Below are positions 34,310 to 42,862 of a stretch of DNA of 55,422 nt, piece after piece (the stretch's first letter is position 1; every line of letters begins with the position of its first letter). Source of the DNA: JBCBRD01 sp039819785 (GTDB lineage Bacteria; Pseudomonadota; Alphaproteobacteria; Rhizobiales; Hyphomicrobiaceae); NCBI GenBank assembly GCA_039819785.1, contig JBCBRH010000030.1, positions 1-55,422 on the forward strand, given 5' to 3'. The position numbers and the translations under genes were made by a program. The notes below the pieces were generated by a model, which had not been told where the DNA came from, searched no databases, and saw only the letters and a program-made list of their open reading frames with translations.

Positions 34310-35311
34310 TTATGGTGGTGGACCGCCCGTGGGACCTGGTGGCGGCGGGGGCGTGCCACCGCGCGGCTTGATGAAGTCGCGACGGATGGGGGAAAATCGC
34401 TCCAAGACACCAAGCAGTGCGATTAGAAGTGTGATCCCATTGGCGAAGATCAGGCTGAAATAGACGAGCCATAAAATGACCCACCGCCATGCGTTTCCGC
34501 GACTGGTGTAGTGAATGATGGCCAGCCCCATCAGGATGTAGGCGAAGAACAGGCTCCCTGCGACGGCTGAGCCCATGAGGCCAATCGTGCCAGAGATAAA
34601 GCCGACCCCGAGAGCGACTGCGAAAGCAACCTGCGTGAGCGGCGGGAATGTGAATGCCGCCAGATCAGGCCAGGGTCGGGTCAGTTGTCCGGCAGCCCTG
34701 GCGATACGGCCGGCCAGCCAAAGATTGAACAACAAAGCACCCATCACCGAGATGGCCATGATCGCAGGCAACATCTGCAAGGCGACATCCGTGATGCGAT
34801 CGAGGTCTTCAGGCTTGAGGCTCTGCCCATCGCCCATGGCTTCAAGCTGGGCGGTCATGAATTTTTCGATCAGGCCGCGCAGCTCTTCCCGAAGGCGGTC
34901 CATTGAGTTGCCCAACAGAGCCAGCGTCGTGATCGCAATGCCTGAGCCAATGCCGCTTGCCCACAGGATGAGGCGGCCAACGGGGTACCATTCCACCGCG
35001 GGTCGGCCTGCGTCATCGGTGATTGGGCGGTTCAGGAGAGCCAGATATGACAGGATCACGCCAGGGATCATCTGGCTGACGGTGAACAATGCCCCGATCT
35101 GGATGTTGCCAAGCAGGGCCAGTGTGATGCCGCCAGCCGCCGCAGAAATTGCAGCGGCACGCCAACCGATCCCGAGCCCGACCATGAAGATGGGCAGGGG
35201 TGTGACGAGGAAAAGCAAGAATCGCGTGAAAGCCGGGCCGGTGGTGGCCGAGGCAAACGCAATGGCGGCGATGATCCCGGCCAGGATGCTGGCCGCCAGA
35301 AGCTTTGTCAT
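34310..35311 (-). CDS. DUF2232 family membrane protein
   Basis: A 333-residue polytopic membrane protein of the DUF2232 family (also written YybS-like), function unknown. Eight or so hydrophobic segments are visible, with a polar stretch near 130-175 (REELRGLIEKFMTAQLEAMG) and a Pro/Gly-rich C-terminal tail (PPPPPGPTGGPPP). The N-terminal MTKLLAASILAGIIAAIAF could be a signal anchor. Its position between rpsR and rplI is a conserved feature of alphaproteobacterial genomes, which supports the family assignment. No terminator lies between it and rplI, so it is probably cotranscribed with the ribosomal genes. Confidence 0.88.
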   Translation of the reverse strand: MTKLLAASILAGIIAAIAFASATTGPAFTRFLLFLVTPLPIFMVGLGIGWRAAAISAAAGGITLALLGNIQIGALFTVSQMIPGVILSYLALLNRPITDDAGRPAVEWYPVGRLILWASGIGSGIAITTLALLGNSMDRLREELRGLIEKFMTAQLEAMGDGQSLKPEDLDRITDVALQMLPAIMAISVMGALLFNLWLAGRIARAAGQLTRPWPDLAAFTFPPLTQVAFAVALGVGFISGTIGLMGSAVAGSLFFAYILMGLAIIHYTSRGNAWRWVILWLVYFSLIFANGITLLIALLGVLERFSPIRRDFIKPRGGTPPPPPGPTGGPPP

Positions 35312-35599
35312 TGGTCTAGCTGTCCCGCTTGATGGCGGTTAGGGAGCGTGCCGAGGCGATGTGGCTATTGGCGCGGCGTCTGTCCCAACCCTGGAAATTT
35401 TTTTTAGTTATTTCCGCTGTTTTGCGAAAGTGGCGCAACGCGTTGCTGCGCTGCGCCGTAGGCTTGTCGTGTGTGACCGGTTGATCGGTTTCTCATTTCG
35501 AGTGCGTTAGGATGTTCAACCGACCGCTGAAAAAACGTTCGGTCCTACACAGGAACGCACATTGGTGTCCGGTCGGCGGGCTTCTTAAGGCCGTCAAAC

Positions 35600-35836
35600 C
35601 TACTTGATGACGTAGGGCAAAAGGCCCAGGAAACGCGCGCGTTTGATGGCGCGTGAGAGTTCGCGTTGTTTCAGAGCCGACACCGCCGTGATGCGGCTTG
35701 GGACGATTTTGCCGCGCTCTGAGACGTAACGGCCGAGAAGGCGTACATCCTTGTAATCGATCTTCGGCGCTGCATCACCGGAGAACGGGCATGTCTTGCG
35801 GCGGCGATTGAATGGACGACGTGGTGCTGCTGCCAT
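35600..35836 (-). CDS. rpsR: 30S ribosomal protein S18
   Basis: S18 pairs with S6 on the 30S platform. 78 residues, the normal size. The N-terminal basic stretch AAAPRRPFNRRRKTCPFSG is followed by the conserved KIDYKDVRLLGRYVSERGKI and the C-terminal ITAVSALKQRELSRAIKRAR. It starts 3 bases after the rpsF stop, so the two are translated in close succession. A 288-bp gap separates it from DUF2232; I see no gene and no terminator in that gap. Confidence 0.97.
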   Translation of the reverse strand: MAAAPRRPFNRRRKTCPFSGDAAPKIDYKDVRLLGRYVSERGKIVPSRITAVSALKQRELSRAIKRARFLGLLPYVIK

Positions 35837-35839
35837 TGT

Positions 35840-36349
35840 TTAAGCCTCCGATCCGGTGTTGTCGCGTGGGGGACGATCGCCGCGTGGCGGTGGGCGATCC
35901 CCGTCAGGGCGTGAGCGGAACGTCGATCCACGATCACCGCCACCACCTCTTGGGCCGCCTCGGTCACCGCCGCGTGGTCCGCCGCGTCCACCAGGGCCGC
36001 CACGGTTGTCGCGCCGGTCATCACGATCATTCTTGCGCATCATTACCGACAGATCGGCTTCGTGCGTGTCGACTTTGAGAGTCAGGAAGCGAATGATGTC
36101 CGTCGACAAGCTCATGCGGCGCTCCATCTCGGCCATCGCTGCGTGCGGGGCGTCAATATTGAGCATCGTATAGTGCGCTTTGCGGTTCTTCTTGATCTTG
36201 TAGGCCAGGGACTTCAGGCCCCAGTACTCGCTGCGGACGACTTTGCCGCCGTTTTCGGCGAGGATGTCGGTGTATTCCTTCGTCAGACCTTCGACCTGGG
36301 CGTTTGAAACGTCCTGTCGGGTCATGAACACATGCTCATAGAGCGGCAT
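35840..36349 (-). CDS. rpsF: 30S ribosomal protein S6 with RGG-rich C-terminal tail
   Basis: S6 forms a heterodimer with S18. The first about 104 residues are a normal S6 fold: MPLYEHVFMTRQDVSNAQV, then ENGGKVVRSEYWGLKSLAY and the basic KIKKNRKAHY. Residues 105-169 form a long Gly/Arg/Asp/Pro-rich extension with five RGG triplets (about 116-136), followed by repeated PPRGDRP units. E. coli S6 also has a variable acidic tail that gains Glu residues by RimK, whereas this tail is of RGG type. The tail is strongly basic, in contrast with the acidic L9 tail in the same operon. Confidence 0.96.
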   Translation of the reverse strand: MPLYEHVFMTRQDVSNAQVEGLTKEYTDILAENGGKVVRSEYWGLKSLAYKIKKNRKAHYTMLNIDAPHAAMAEMERRMSLSTDIIRFLTLKVDTHEADLSVMMRKNDRDDRRDNRGGPGGRGGPRGGDRGGPRGGGGDRGSTFRSRPDGDRPPPRGDRPPRDNTGSEA

Positions 36350-36378
36350 GGTGGTTCAGCCTCTTCTTCCAGTTCCAA

Positions 36379-36387
36379 ATTGTAGCA
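36379..36387 (-). promoter_or_regulatory. Possible extended -10 promoter element of rpsF
   Basis: The minus strand reads TGCTACAAT, an extended -10 (TGn plus TACAAT). It would place the start of transcription about 25 bases before the rpsF ATG. No good -35 hexamer is visible, so this is a weak call. Confidence 0.35.
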
Positions 36388-36744
36388 AAAGCGCAAAGCC
36401 CCTATGGACCCTGGCGCATTTCGATCGATCGAAGTGCAGGAAGAGGCCCACCAGGTTTACCAAAGAGCGGGGACACGGGAGTCGGAGGTGTTTTGACCTC
36501 AGCCGATCAAACCGGCAAACTCCGTTCAGCCCCCGGCTTTCACCGGGAAGCGGTTCTGTTACATGGTGCGTGGCGGAAATACAAGACTGAAGGTGTCTCA
36601 GGGGCAGCGGATAGACGTGAAGGCGCGTAGGCTAGGAGCAAAGGATCGCTGGCAGGACCCGGATACGACCGGTTGTGCGGTCGATCTGGGCTGCTTTTCG
36701 GGCTTCGCTTGGTATCCCCTCGACGATCGATGATCTGTGCCTGC

Positions 36745-36774
36745 TTGACATGTCTATCCTGCGCGTGGCTTTAA
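36745..36774 (+). promoter_or_regulatory. Candidate promoter of fabD
   Basis: TTGACA (36745-36750), an 18-base spacer and CTTTAA (36769-36774), 51 bases before the fabD GTG. The -35 is perfect, the -10 poor. Confidence 0.45.
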
Positions 36775-36825
36775 CGGGCTCCCCTATTTACGCAATCCCT
36801 CAACAGAATAAAGGACGATCGCACC

Positions 36826-37773
36826 GTGGCGGTGGCATTGGTATTTCCCGGACAAGGTTCGCAGGACGTCGGCATGGGCAAGGCGCTCGCAGAGACGTTT
36901 CCGGTGGCGCGCGCAGTCTTCGATGAAATTGACGATGCGCTCGGCCAAAGCCTTACGACGTTGATGTTTGAGGGCCCAAAGGACGAACTGACGCTGACCG
37001 AGAACGCGCAGCCTGCGCTGATGGCCGTTTCGCTTGCCGTTATCAAGGTTCTGCAGGCTGAGCACGGTCTAGACCTGAAGACGCAGATAAAGTTCGTCGC
37101 GGGCCATTCATTGGGTGAATACTCAGCGCTTGCAGCCGCCGGAGCCTTCCAACTCGGTGATGCCGCCAAACTTTTGAAGCTTCGGGGGCAGGCCATGCAG
37201 GCGGCTGTGCCCGTTGGCGAAGGAGCGATGTCGGCGCTGTTGGGCGTTGGGATCGATGTTGCTGTGAAAGTGGCTGCGGAGGCCGCCCAGGGTCAGGTGT
37301 GTGACGTGGCCAATGACAACGAACCAGCCCAGGTCGTGCTGTCTGGACATGCGAGCGCATTGGAGCGAGTTGGCAGTCTGGCCAAAGCCCACGGTGTGCG
37401 ACGCGCGGTTCCGTTGCCTGTCTCGGCGCCGTTCCACTGCTCGTTGATGCAACCGGCGGCAGACGCAATGGCGGAAGCGCTTCAAACGGTTTCGGTTTCG
37501 GCTCCAGTGGTTCCGGTCATCTCAAATGTGACGGCGACCCCGACGCAGGATCCCGATGAGATCAAGCAGCGGCTGGTGGATCAGGTGGTTGGCACAGTGC
37601 GCTGGCGCGAATGCGTGCAGTTTATGGCGGCAAACGGGATCACAGATATCATTGAGGTGGGCTCAGGTAAGGTTCTGGCTGGACTGGTTCGAAGAACCCA
37701 CCGTGATTTCAATGCGATGAGCGTCGGTGCTCCAGATGACCTCGCGGCAGCCTCCGCAATCTTCAAGGTTTGA
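36826..37773 (+). CDS. fabD: Malonyl-CoA:ACP transacylase FabD
   Basis: Transfers malonyl from CoA to acyl carrier protein to begin fatty-acid elongation. 315 residues, the family length. FPGQGSQ near the N-terminus, catalytic Ser95 in GHSLGE, the His204 partner in SAPFHC and the C-terminal VEVGSGKVL are all visible. It starts with GTG 36826, with AAGGA about 10 bases upstream; no earlier ATG is in frame. fabG, acpP and fabF follow on the same strand in the typical order of the alphaproteobacterial fab cluster. Confidence 0.96.
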   Translation: MAVALVFPGQGSQDVGMGKALAETFPVARAVFDEIDDALGQSLTTLMFEGPKDELTLTENAQPALMAVSLAVIKVLQAEHGLDLKTQIKFVAGHSLGEYSALAAAGAFQLGDAAKLLKLRGQAMQAAVPVGEGAMSALLGVGIDVAVKVAAEAAQGQVCDVANDNEPAQVVLSGHASALERVGSLAKAHGVRRAVPLPVSAPFHCSLMQPAADAMAEALQTVSVSAPVVPVISNVTATPTQDPDEIKQRLVDQVVGTVRWRECVQFMAANGITDIIEVGSGKVLAGLVRRTHRDFNAMSVGAPDDLAAASAIFKV

Positions 37774-37864
37774 TCCAGCGGCAAATTATGGATCGCCACT
37801 TTCCCAAGAGACTGATGCGCCGCCCGCGCAGTGATACAGCTTACCCCGGAAGGACAGAATACCG

Positions 37865-38611
37865 ATGATGTTTGATCTAACAGGCAAGACCGCCCTTGTG
37901 ACCGGGGCTACGGGTGGGATTGGCGGGGCCATTGCGACGACGCTGCATGGCGCAGGGGCAACCGTCGCCATTTCCGGTCGTCAGGTCGAAAAACTTGAGG
38001 CACTTGCTGCCGAACTGGGTGAACGCGTGCATGTGCTCCCATGCGACCTGGCTGATCGCGAGGCTGTGGGGAAACTCATCGATCAGGCCATCGAAAAGCT
38101 TGGCCGGGTGGATATCCTGGTGAACAACGCCGGACTGACCAAAGATAACTTGTTCATGGTGATGAAAGACGAGCAGTGGGACGATGTGATTGCCGTCAAC
38201 CTGACGTCGACATTCATGCTGGCGCGCGCTGCATCGCGACACATGATGCGAAACAAAAGCGGCTATGGCCGGATCATCAATATTTCATCGGTCTCTGGCG
38301 TTTTCGGCAACCCTGGTCAGGGTAATTATGCCGCATCAAAAGCCGGTATGATCGGTATGACAAAGTCGCTGGCGCGCGAAGTGGCCTCGCGCGGCATTAC
38401 CGCGAACTGCATTGCGCCAGGCTTTATTTCGACACCGATGACGGAGGCGTTGAATGAAAAGCAAACGGAAGAGATTTCCAAGATGATCCCGGCCCAGCGC
38501 TTTGGAACGCCTGATGACATCGCGGCAGCAGCGCTATTTTTAGCAGGTCAGTCAGGGGCTTATGTGACCGGGCAGACACTACACGTCAATGGTGGGATGG
38601 CGATGATGTAG
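37865..38611 (+). CDS. fabG: 3-oxoacyl-ACP reductase FabG
   Basis: NADPH-dependent reduction of 3-ketoacyl-ACP, the first reductive step of each elongation cycle. 248 residues. A classical short-chain dehydrogenase: cofactor loop TGATGGIGGAIA, NNAG, the catalytic Ser in NISSVSG, and the Tyr155/Lys159 pair in YAASK. The C-terminus ends YVTGQTLHVNGGMAM, as in FabG. Two adjacent ATGs open the frame; 37868 fits the family best and AGGA at 37851-37854 serves either. Follows fabD by 91 bp; acpP follows after 351 bp. Confidence 0.96.
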   Translation: MMFDLTGKTALVTGATGGIGGAIATTLHGAGATVAISGRQVEKLEALAAELGERVHVLPCDLADREAVGKLIDQAIEKLGRVDILVNNAGLTKDNLFMVMKDEQWDDVIAVNLTSTFMLARAASRHMMRNKSGYGRIINISSVSGVFGNPGQGNYAASKAGMIGMTKSLAREVASRGITANCIAPGFISTPMTEALNEKQTEEISKMIPAQRFGTPDDIAAAALFLAGQSGAYVTGQTLHVNGGMAMM

Positions 38612-38962
38612 ATTCGGCTTCAAAAACACTGCGAGATCGGTTGATCTGAGCATAACGCGTGGTTGGTGTTGTTATGCTCCGGTTGCCAAAGGTCTGTCTT
38701 GCCATGGTGATCGCATTCTGGCCAATGGCGCTGGGAAGTGTTATCCGGCTGAGGCTGAGGGCCGTTTTTACACTGGAAAACGGGTAAAAGGCCTCGAAAA
38801 AGCGTCAGGGTAAGGTGCCTGGGCCATGGGACTCAGATACGGACGTCTGACTTGGAATTCGCGCTCTTAAGGGCGGTGAAGACTTAAAAAACACGGACGC
38901 GTCAATCAGTTGTTGGCGCGCGCCCTACGAGTAACGAAACGCAATAAGCGAAGAGGAATGAA
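38612..38962. other. Intergenic region between fabG and acpP (351 bp)
   Basis: Contains a 9-bp inverted repeat with a 14-base loop (GAGCATAAC at 38648-38656 with GTTATGCTC at 38671-38679) but no T-run. The gap suggests that acpP, which is usually very highly expressed, has its own promoter; I see no clear -35/-10 pair. Confidence 0.45.
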
Positions 38963-39205
38963 ATGAGCGACGTTGCAGAGCGCGTGAAGAAAATCGTTGT
39001 CGAGCACCTTGGTGTGGAAGCTGAAAAAGTTTCAGACAACGCCAGCTTCATTGATGACCTGGGTGCCGACAGTCTTGATACCGTTGAGCTCGTCATGGCT
39101 TTCGAAGAAGAGTTTGGCTGCGAGATCCCTGACGATGCTGCTGAGCATATTTTGACCGTCGGCGATGCCGTGAAGTTTCTTGAGAAGAATGCAAACGCGG
39201 CTTAG
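38963..39205 (+). CDS. acpP: Acyl carrier protein AcpP
   Basis: Carrier of the growing fatty acyl chain on a 4'-phosphopantetheine arm attached by AcpS. 80 residues and very acidic. The attachment Ser lies in the DSLD motif of FIDDLGADSLDTVELVMAFE, and the recognition helix II follows. The N-terminus MSDVAERVKKIVVEHLGVE and the C-terminal DDAAEHILTVGDAVKFLEKN are typical. ATG 38963 has an AGAGGA site just upstream. Lies between fabG and fabF. Confidence 0.98.
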   Translation: MSDVAERVKKIVVEHLGVEAEKVSDNASFIDDLGADSLDTVELVMAFEEEFGCEIPDDAAEHILTVGDAVKFLEKNANAA

Positions 39206-39709
39206 GCCTCTACGGTCGGGGCGTGAGGCCTGGGGCGTATGGCTGAAACTTTGGGGTTACTGGGCTGGGCAGAGACCTGTTGGTTTTGGTGTTGGTCTAT
39301 CTCGGTGACGTCTCGTCTAGGCTGTCCCCTTTCTCTAGCCGTCCCCGCCCAATGACGTTTTATTCGTCCCCATCCGTCTTTTCGATGTTTCTTCTGTTCG
39401 GACAATGATGACGGGATGTGTGAGGTTTTGCGCATCAGGCGTGGGGACGTCGCAGCATCTCATCCTGTGCGGGCACTCAGGTTCTCACTGGTCTGGATTG
39501 CCGGTTTTTCCCTGAGAGCAACCGACAGGACAGGCCGTGCAAATCAAGATTGCAACTGTGGGTCCGCGCGCTTGTGGCGCAATCAGGTCTTCAGCTACGG
39601 CTTTCCAGCGTCACTGGACGGCAGTGCGGTTTGTCACTTTAATCAGCACAACAAAACAGTAGAGGCCCCTAATCTTCAAGGGCCTCACAGCTTGGAGGAT
39701 CGAAGCGCC
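39206..39709. other. Intergenic region between acpP and fabF (504 bp)
   Basis: An unusually long gap for this cluster. The fabF reading frame stays open upstream to 39416, adding 98 codons, but the FabF start at 39710 is conserved and has a ribosome-binding site, so the upstream part is not thought to be coding. A hairpin just before fabF is listed separately. Confidence 0.5.
39662..39686 (+). promoter_or_regulatory. Hairpin in the fabF leader
   Basis: The 7-bp stem GAGGCCC/GGGCCTC (39662-39668 with 39680-39686) with an 11-base loop ends 7 bases before the GGAGG ribosome-binding site (39694-39698) of fabF. It could act as an attenuator, an mRNA-stability element or a protein-binding site. 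No T-run follows, so it is not a simple terminator. Confidence 0.4.
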
Positions 39710-40975
39710 ATGCGTCGCGTCGTGATTACCGGTGCAGGTCTTGTTACACCACTTGGCTGCGGTGTGGAGGCGTCTTGGTCACGCCTGCTCGAGGGCAAAA
39801 GTGGTGCCCGGCGCGTCACTGAGTTCGAGGTGTCTGACATTGCGAGCCAGATCGGCTGTTTCGTTCCGCGTGGTGAGACTGCGGACGGAGATTTCAATGC
39901 CGACGACTGGATGGAGCCGAAGGAACAGCGCAAAGTCGACGACTTCATCGTCTACGCGATGTCGGCGGCGGATCAGGCTTTGGCTGACTCTGGTTACAAG
40001 GCTGACACCGAGGACAAACAGGAGCGGACAGGCGTTCTTATTGGATCTGGGATCGGCGGGCTGTCTGGAATAGCCGACACGTCCATTTTGCTCAAAGAAA
40101 AGGGACCGCGCCGGGTCAGCCCGTTTTTTATTCCAGGCCGCTTGATCAATCTGGCATCTGGATATGTTTCCATCCGGCACAAGCTCAAGGGACCGAACCA
40201 TTCTGTGGTGACGGCCTGCTCAACGGGCTCACACGCCATTGGTGATGCAGCGCGTCTGATACAACTTGGCGACGCCGATGTGATGGTTGCCGGTGGGGCT
40301 GAAAGCCCTATTTGCCGGATCGCACTGGCTGGCTTTGCCGCCTGTCGCGCGCTCTCGACCGGCTATAACGATTGCCCGGAAAAGGCCTCACGACCCTATG
40401 ATGAAGGACGAGATGGGTTTGTCATCGGCGAAGGTGCCGGGATTGTCGTGTTGGAAGACTACGAACATGCCAAGGCGCGCGGTGCGAAGATTTACGCAGA
40501 AGTCATCGGGTATGGCATGTCGGGTGATGCCTATCATATCACGGCACCCGCAGAGGATGGCGATGGCGCATTCCGTTGCATGAAGGCGGCACTCACGCGC
40601 GCTGGAATTTCGGCCAGTGACATCGACTACGTGAATGCGCATGGCACTTCAACGCCCATGGGCGATGAGATCGAGCTGAAGGCTGTGGAACGGCTGTTTG
40701 GAAACACGACGGGCAAACTTGCCATGTCATCGACCAAGTCGGCGATCGGCCATTTGCTGGGGGCTGCTGGTGCGGTTGAGGCCGTCTATTGCATTCTGGC
40801 GATGCGCGATAATGTGGCGCCACCGACCATCAACCTGGATAACCCGTCTGTCGAAACCTCGATCGATCTTGTGCCGAACGCGGCCAAGAAGATGGAAATC
40901 AATACGGTGTTGTCCAACTCGTTTGGTTTTGGGGGAACGAACGCGTCGCTGATTATGCGAAGCGTGGATGCCTAG
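39710..40975 (+). CDS. fabF: 3-oxoacyl-ACP synthase II FabF
   Basis: Condenses malonyl-ACP with a growing acyl-ACP. 421 residues. A thiolase-fold enzyme with the Cys170-His311-His348 triad in TACSTGSHAIGDA, HGTSTPMGD and AIGHLLGAAGAVE; a further FGFGGTNASL motif lies near the C-terminus. ATG 39710 has GGAGG at 39694-39698, and starting MRRVVITGAGLVTPLGC is the family pattern. The stop codon TAG lies inside a fragment of a repeat found also near 2.2 kb. Followed on the same strand by mltG. Confidence 0.97.
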   Translation: MRRVVITGAGLVTPLGCGVEASWSRLLEGKSGARRVTEFEVSDIASQIGCFVPRGETADGDFNADDWMEPKEQRKVDDFIVYAMSAADQALADSGYKADTEDKQERTGVLIGSGIGGLSGIADTSILLKEKGPRRVSPFFIPGRLINLASGYVSIRHKLKGPNHSVVTACSTGSHAIGDAARLIQLGDADVMVAGGAESPICRIALAGFAACRALSTGYNDCPEKASRPYDEGRDGFVIGEGAGIVVLEDYEHAKARGAKIYAEVIGYGMSGDAYHITAPAEDGDGAFRCMKAALTRAGISASDIDYVNAHGTSTPMGDEIELKAVERLFGNTTGKLAMSSTKSAIGHLLGAAGAVEAVYCILAMRDNVAPPTINLDNPSVETSIDLVPNAAKKMEINTVLSNSFGFGGTNASLIMRSVDA

Positions 40976-41001
40976 GGCCTGTTTGCTTTTTGTGGACCAG
41001 C
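40972..41001 (+). repeat. Partial copy of the palindromic repeat
   Basis: Thirty bases match 2181-2210 at 27 positions. It covers the left arm and loop of the first palindrome there, but not the right arm. It begins at the end of fabF and supplies the stop codon of that gene. A search of the full genome would tell how common it is. Confidence 0.7.
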
Positions 41002-41339
41002 TGATGACGGTCGTTGCATGGCTGTTGTCCTGGCTGGAGTTTGTCATGGGATCGGTTCGGCCAGGGTCTTGGCTTCGGGGCATAGCTGAGCGAAAAGATT
41101 CCTCTGACCAGGTTGACAAATTAGTCACAGGGCGACGGTTTTGGCCCTTTTCCGTGGATTGTTGGGGCTGCCATAATTCCTGTCTGATCGCAGGCTAGGT
41201 CATGTTGGATCGAACGCGCTGAGATTCGGCGTCAACGTCTTTGCAGTTCTGCCCGTGTGCGCCACCGTTGGGTCAAAAACGCGGCGCGTGATACGCGACC
41301 TGAGGGGTGAGCTGCCGGAGCCAGAAGGACGAGCGCAAC
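41002..41339. other. Intergenic region between fabF and mltG (338 bp)
   Basis: No convincing gene. Possible promoter pieces include TTGACA near 41112, without a matching -10, so the mltG promoter is not placed. Confidence 0.4.
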
Positions 41340-42680
41340 ATGTCGGCGCTGGATCGCTTAGAAACCCGACCGAATATGTCAACCGAACGCCGCCGCGTTC
41401 GACCACGGAGCCCGTCTGAAGTTTTGGAGCCAGGCCGCCCACCACAAGCTTCTGCGAAGCGTCGTAAGCGCCGTGAAAAAACGGCAAGTGTGAGCCGTTT
41501 TGTGCGCCTCATCAGCGGTGTTCTCACCGTTATCGCTATCGTCTTACTGCTTGCCGGGGGCACGGTTTTTTTTCTCAACCATGCGCACACGGCGGCTGGG
41601 CCTTTGGCGGAAGCCAAGGTTGTGGGTATTCCCCGCGGAGAGGGTCGATTGCAGATTGCCTCGCGGCTTGAACAGGCCGGTGTGATCTCAAATCGCTGGG
41701 TCTTTATCATCAATCACCTGGGCCGCTCGTGGCTCACCGGCGACAATACTGACCTGAAGGCTGGGCAATATCGGTTTGAGGCCGGTGCGCCGATGGCGCA
41801 GGTTTTGTCATCTATTCTATCGGGCCGGTCTTATCTCAAGAAGCTGACGTTTCCTGAAGGCTTGACGAGCCAGCAGATTGTTGCGCGCATCAACGCTGCA
41901 GAATTCTTGAAGGGCGAAATCAAGGCGGTGCCTGGCGAAGGAATTTTGATGCCGGACACCTACAGCTTTACAGACGGGTATGACCGGCAAGCTGTGTTGG
42001 ACCGTTTGGCTCAAGCGCAAAAGTCATTTTTGGCGCGGGCCTGGGAAAAGCGGCAGGAGGGCCTTCCGTTTTCGACCCCTGAAGAGGCGTTGATCCTCGC
42101 GTCGATTGTCGAAAAAGAGACGGGTCAGGCCGACGAGCGCCGGGAGGTTGCTGCAGTCTTCGTCAACCGTTTGCGCAAAGGGATGAGGTTGCAGTCGGAC
42201 CCGACCATCATCTATGGCATCGTTGGTGGGAAGGGTTCGCTCGGGCGGCCTATTTATAAGTCCGACATTGCGAAGACGACGCCCTACAACACCTATCGGA
42301 TTGACGGCCTCCCACCCACGCCGATCAGCAACCCGGGCCGGGCTTCCATTGAAGCCGTGCTCAATCCCACCCAGTCAAATGCCCTGTTCTTCGTGGCCGA
42401 CGGCACGGGTGGACACAAGTTTTCAAAGACGTTGGCTGAACATAACAAGGCCGTCGCGCAATGGCGGCGGATTGAAAAGGCAGCGCGTGCGAAGGCTGCA
42501 GCTGCTGCCAAGTTGAAAGCTGCTGAGGACGCCGCGAAGGCCACCAAGGCCAGTGAGAACGACCAAACGACAAGACCGGCAAGCGCTGTTCAACTGGTCA
42601 ACGCATCACCCGTATCATCGGGGGTTGCTGCAACCCAGTTTCGTGGCACCGTTCCGCTTCCCATTCGCAACCCGCGGTAG
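41340..42680 (+). CDS. mltG: Endolytic murein transglycosylase MltG
   Basis: Membrane-anchored lytic transglycosylase that cleaves nascent peptidoglycan and sets glycan chain length. About 446 residues. The N-terminus is a basic cytoplasmic segment (residues 1-55), followed by one membrane helix (about 60-80). The YceG-like periplasmic domain has LTFPEGLTSQQIV, GILMPDTYSF, the catalytic Glu in ILASIVEKETG, VFVNRLRKGMRLQSDPT and PYNTYRIDGLPPTPISNPG. The C-terminal tail (about 370-446) is rich in Ala, Lys and Glu. ATG 41340 has AAGGACGAG upstream; GTG 41307 is an alternative start. Between fabF and yicC, as is common in alphaproteobacteria. Confidence 0.94.
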   Translation: MSALDRLETRPNMSTERRRVRPRSPSEVLEPGRPPQASAKRRKRREKTASVSRFVRLISGVLTVIAIVLLLAGGTVFFLNHAHTAAGPLAEAKVVGIPRGEGRLQIASRLEQAGVISNRWVFIINHLGRSWLTGDNTDLKAGQYRFEAGAPMAQVLSSILSGRSYLKKLTFPEGLTSQQIVARINAAEFLKGEIKAVPGEGILMPDTYSFTDGYDRQAVLDRLAQAQKSFLARAWEKRQEGLPFSTPEEALILASIVEKETGQADERREVAAVFVNRLRKGMRLQSDPTIIYGIVGGKGSLGRPIYKSDIAKTTPYNTYRIDGLPPTPISNPGRASIEAVLNPTQSNALFFVADGTGGHKFSKTLAEHNKAVAQWRRIEKAARAKAAAAAKLKAAEDAAKATKASENDQTTRPASAVQLVNASPVSSGVAATQFRGTVPLPIRNPR

Positions 42681-42862
42681 GCATTCCTCACCCGTTGTCC
42701 GCACCCATCTGTGCACAGGGTTGCGTGATTGCGCGTTGTGGTGAAAATGCGCCAGCCGACTACGCGGCCGTTTCAAACGCGGGACATTGACCGAATGCCT
42801 TCACTGGATACGCACCAACACGCGTGCACGCTTTGGCCTTTTGGGTTCCAAGTGGTGCCAGC

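Larger units (their letters stand above)
36350..36825. other. Divergent intergenic region between rpsF and fabD (476 bp)
   Basis: Contains presumed promoters for rpsF (minus) and fabD (plus); the best candidates are listed separately. I see no RNA gene or open frame worth annotating. Confidence 0.5.

Noticed and set aside
39416..39709. 98-codon N-terminal extension of FabF
   Set aside because: Not conserved in FabF as far as I know, and the start at 39710 has a GGAGG ribosome-binding site and the family N-terminus.
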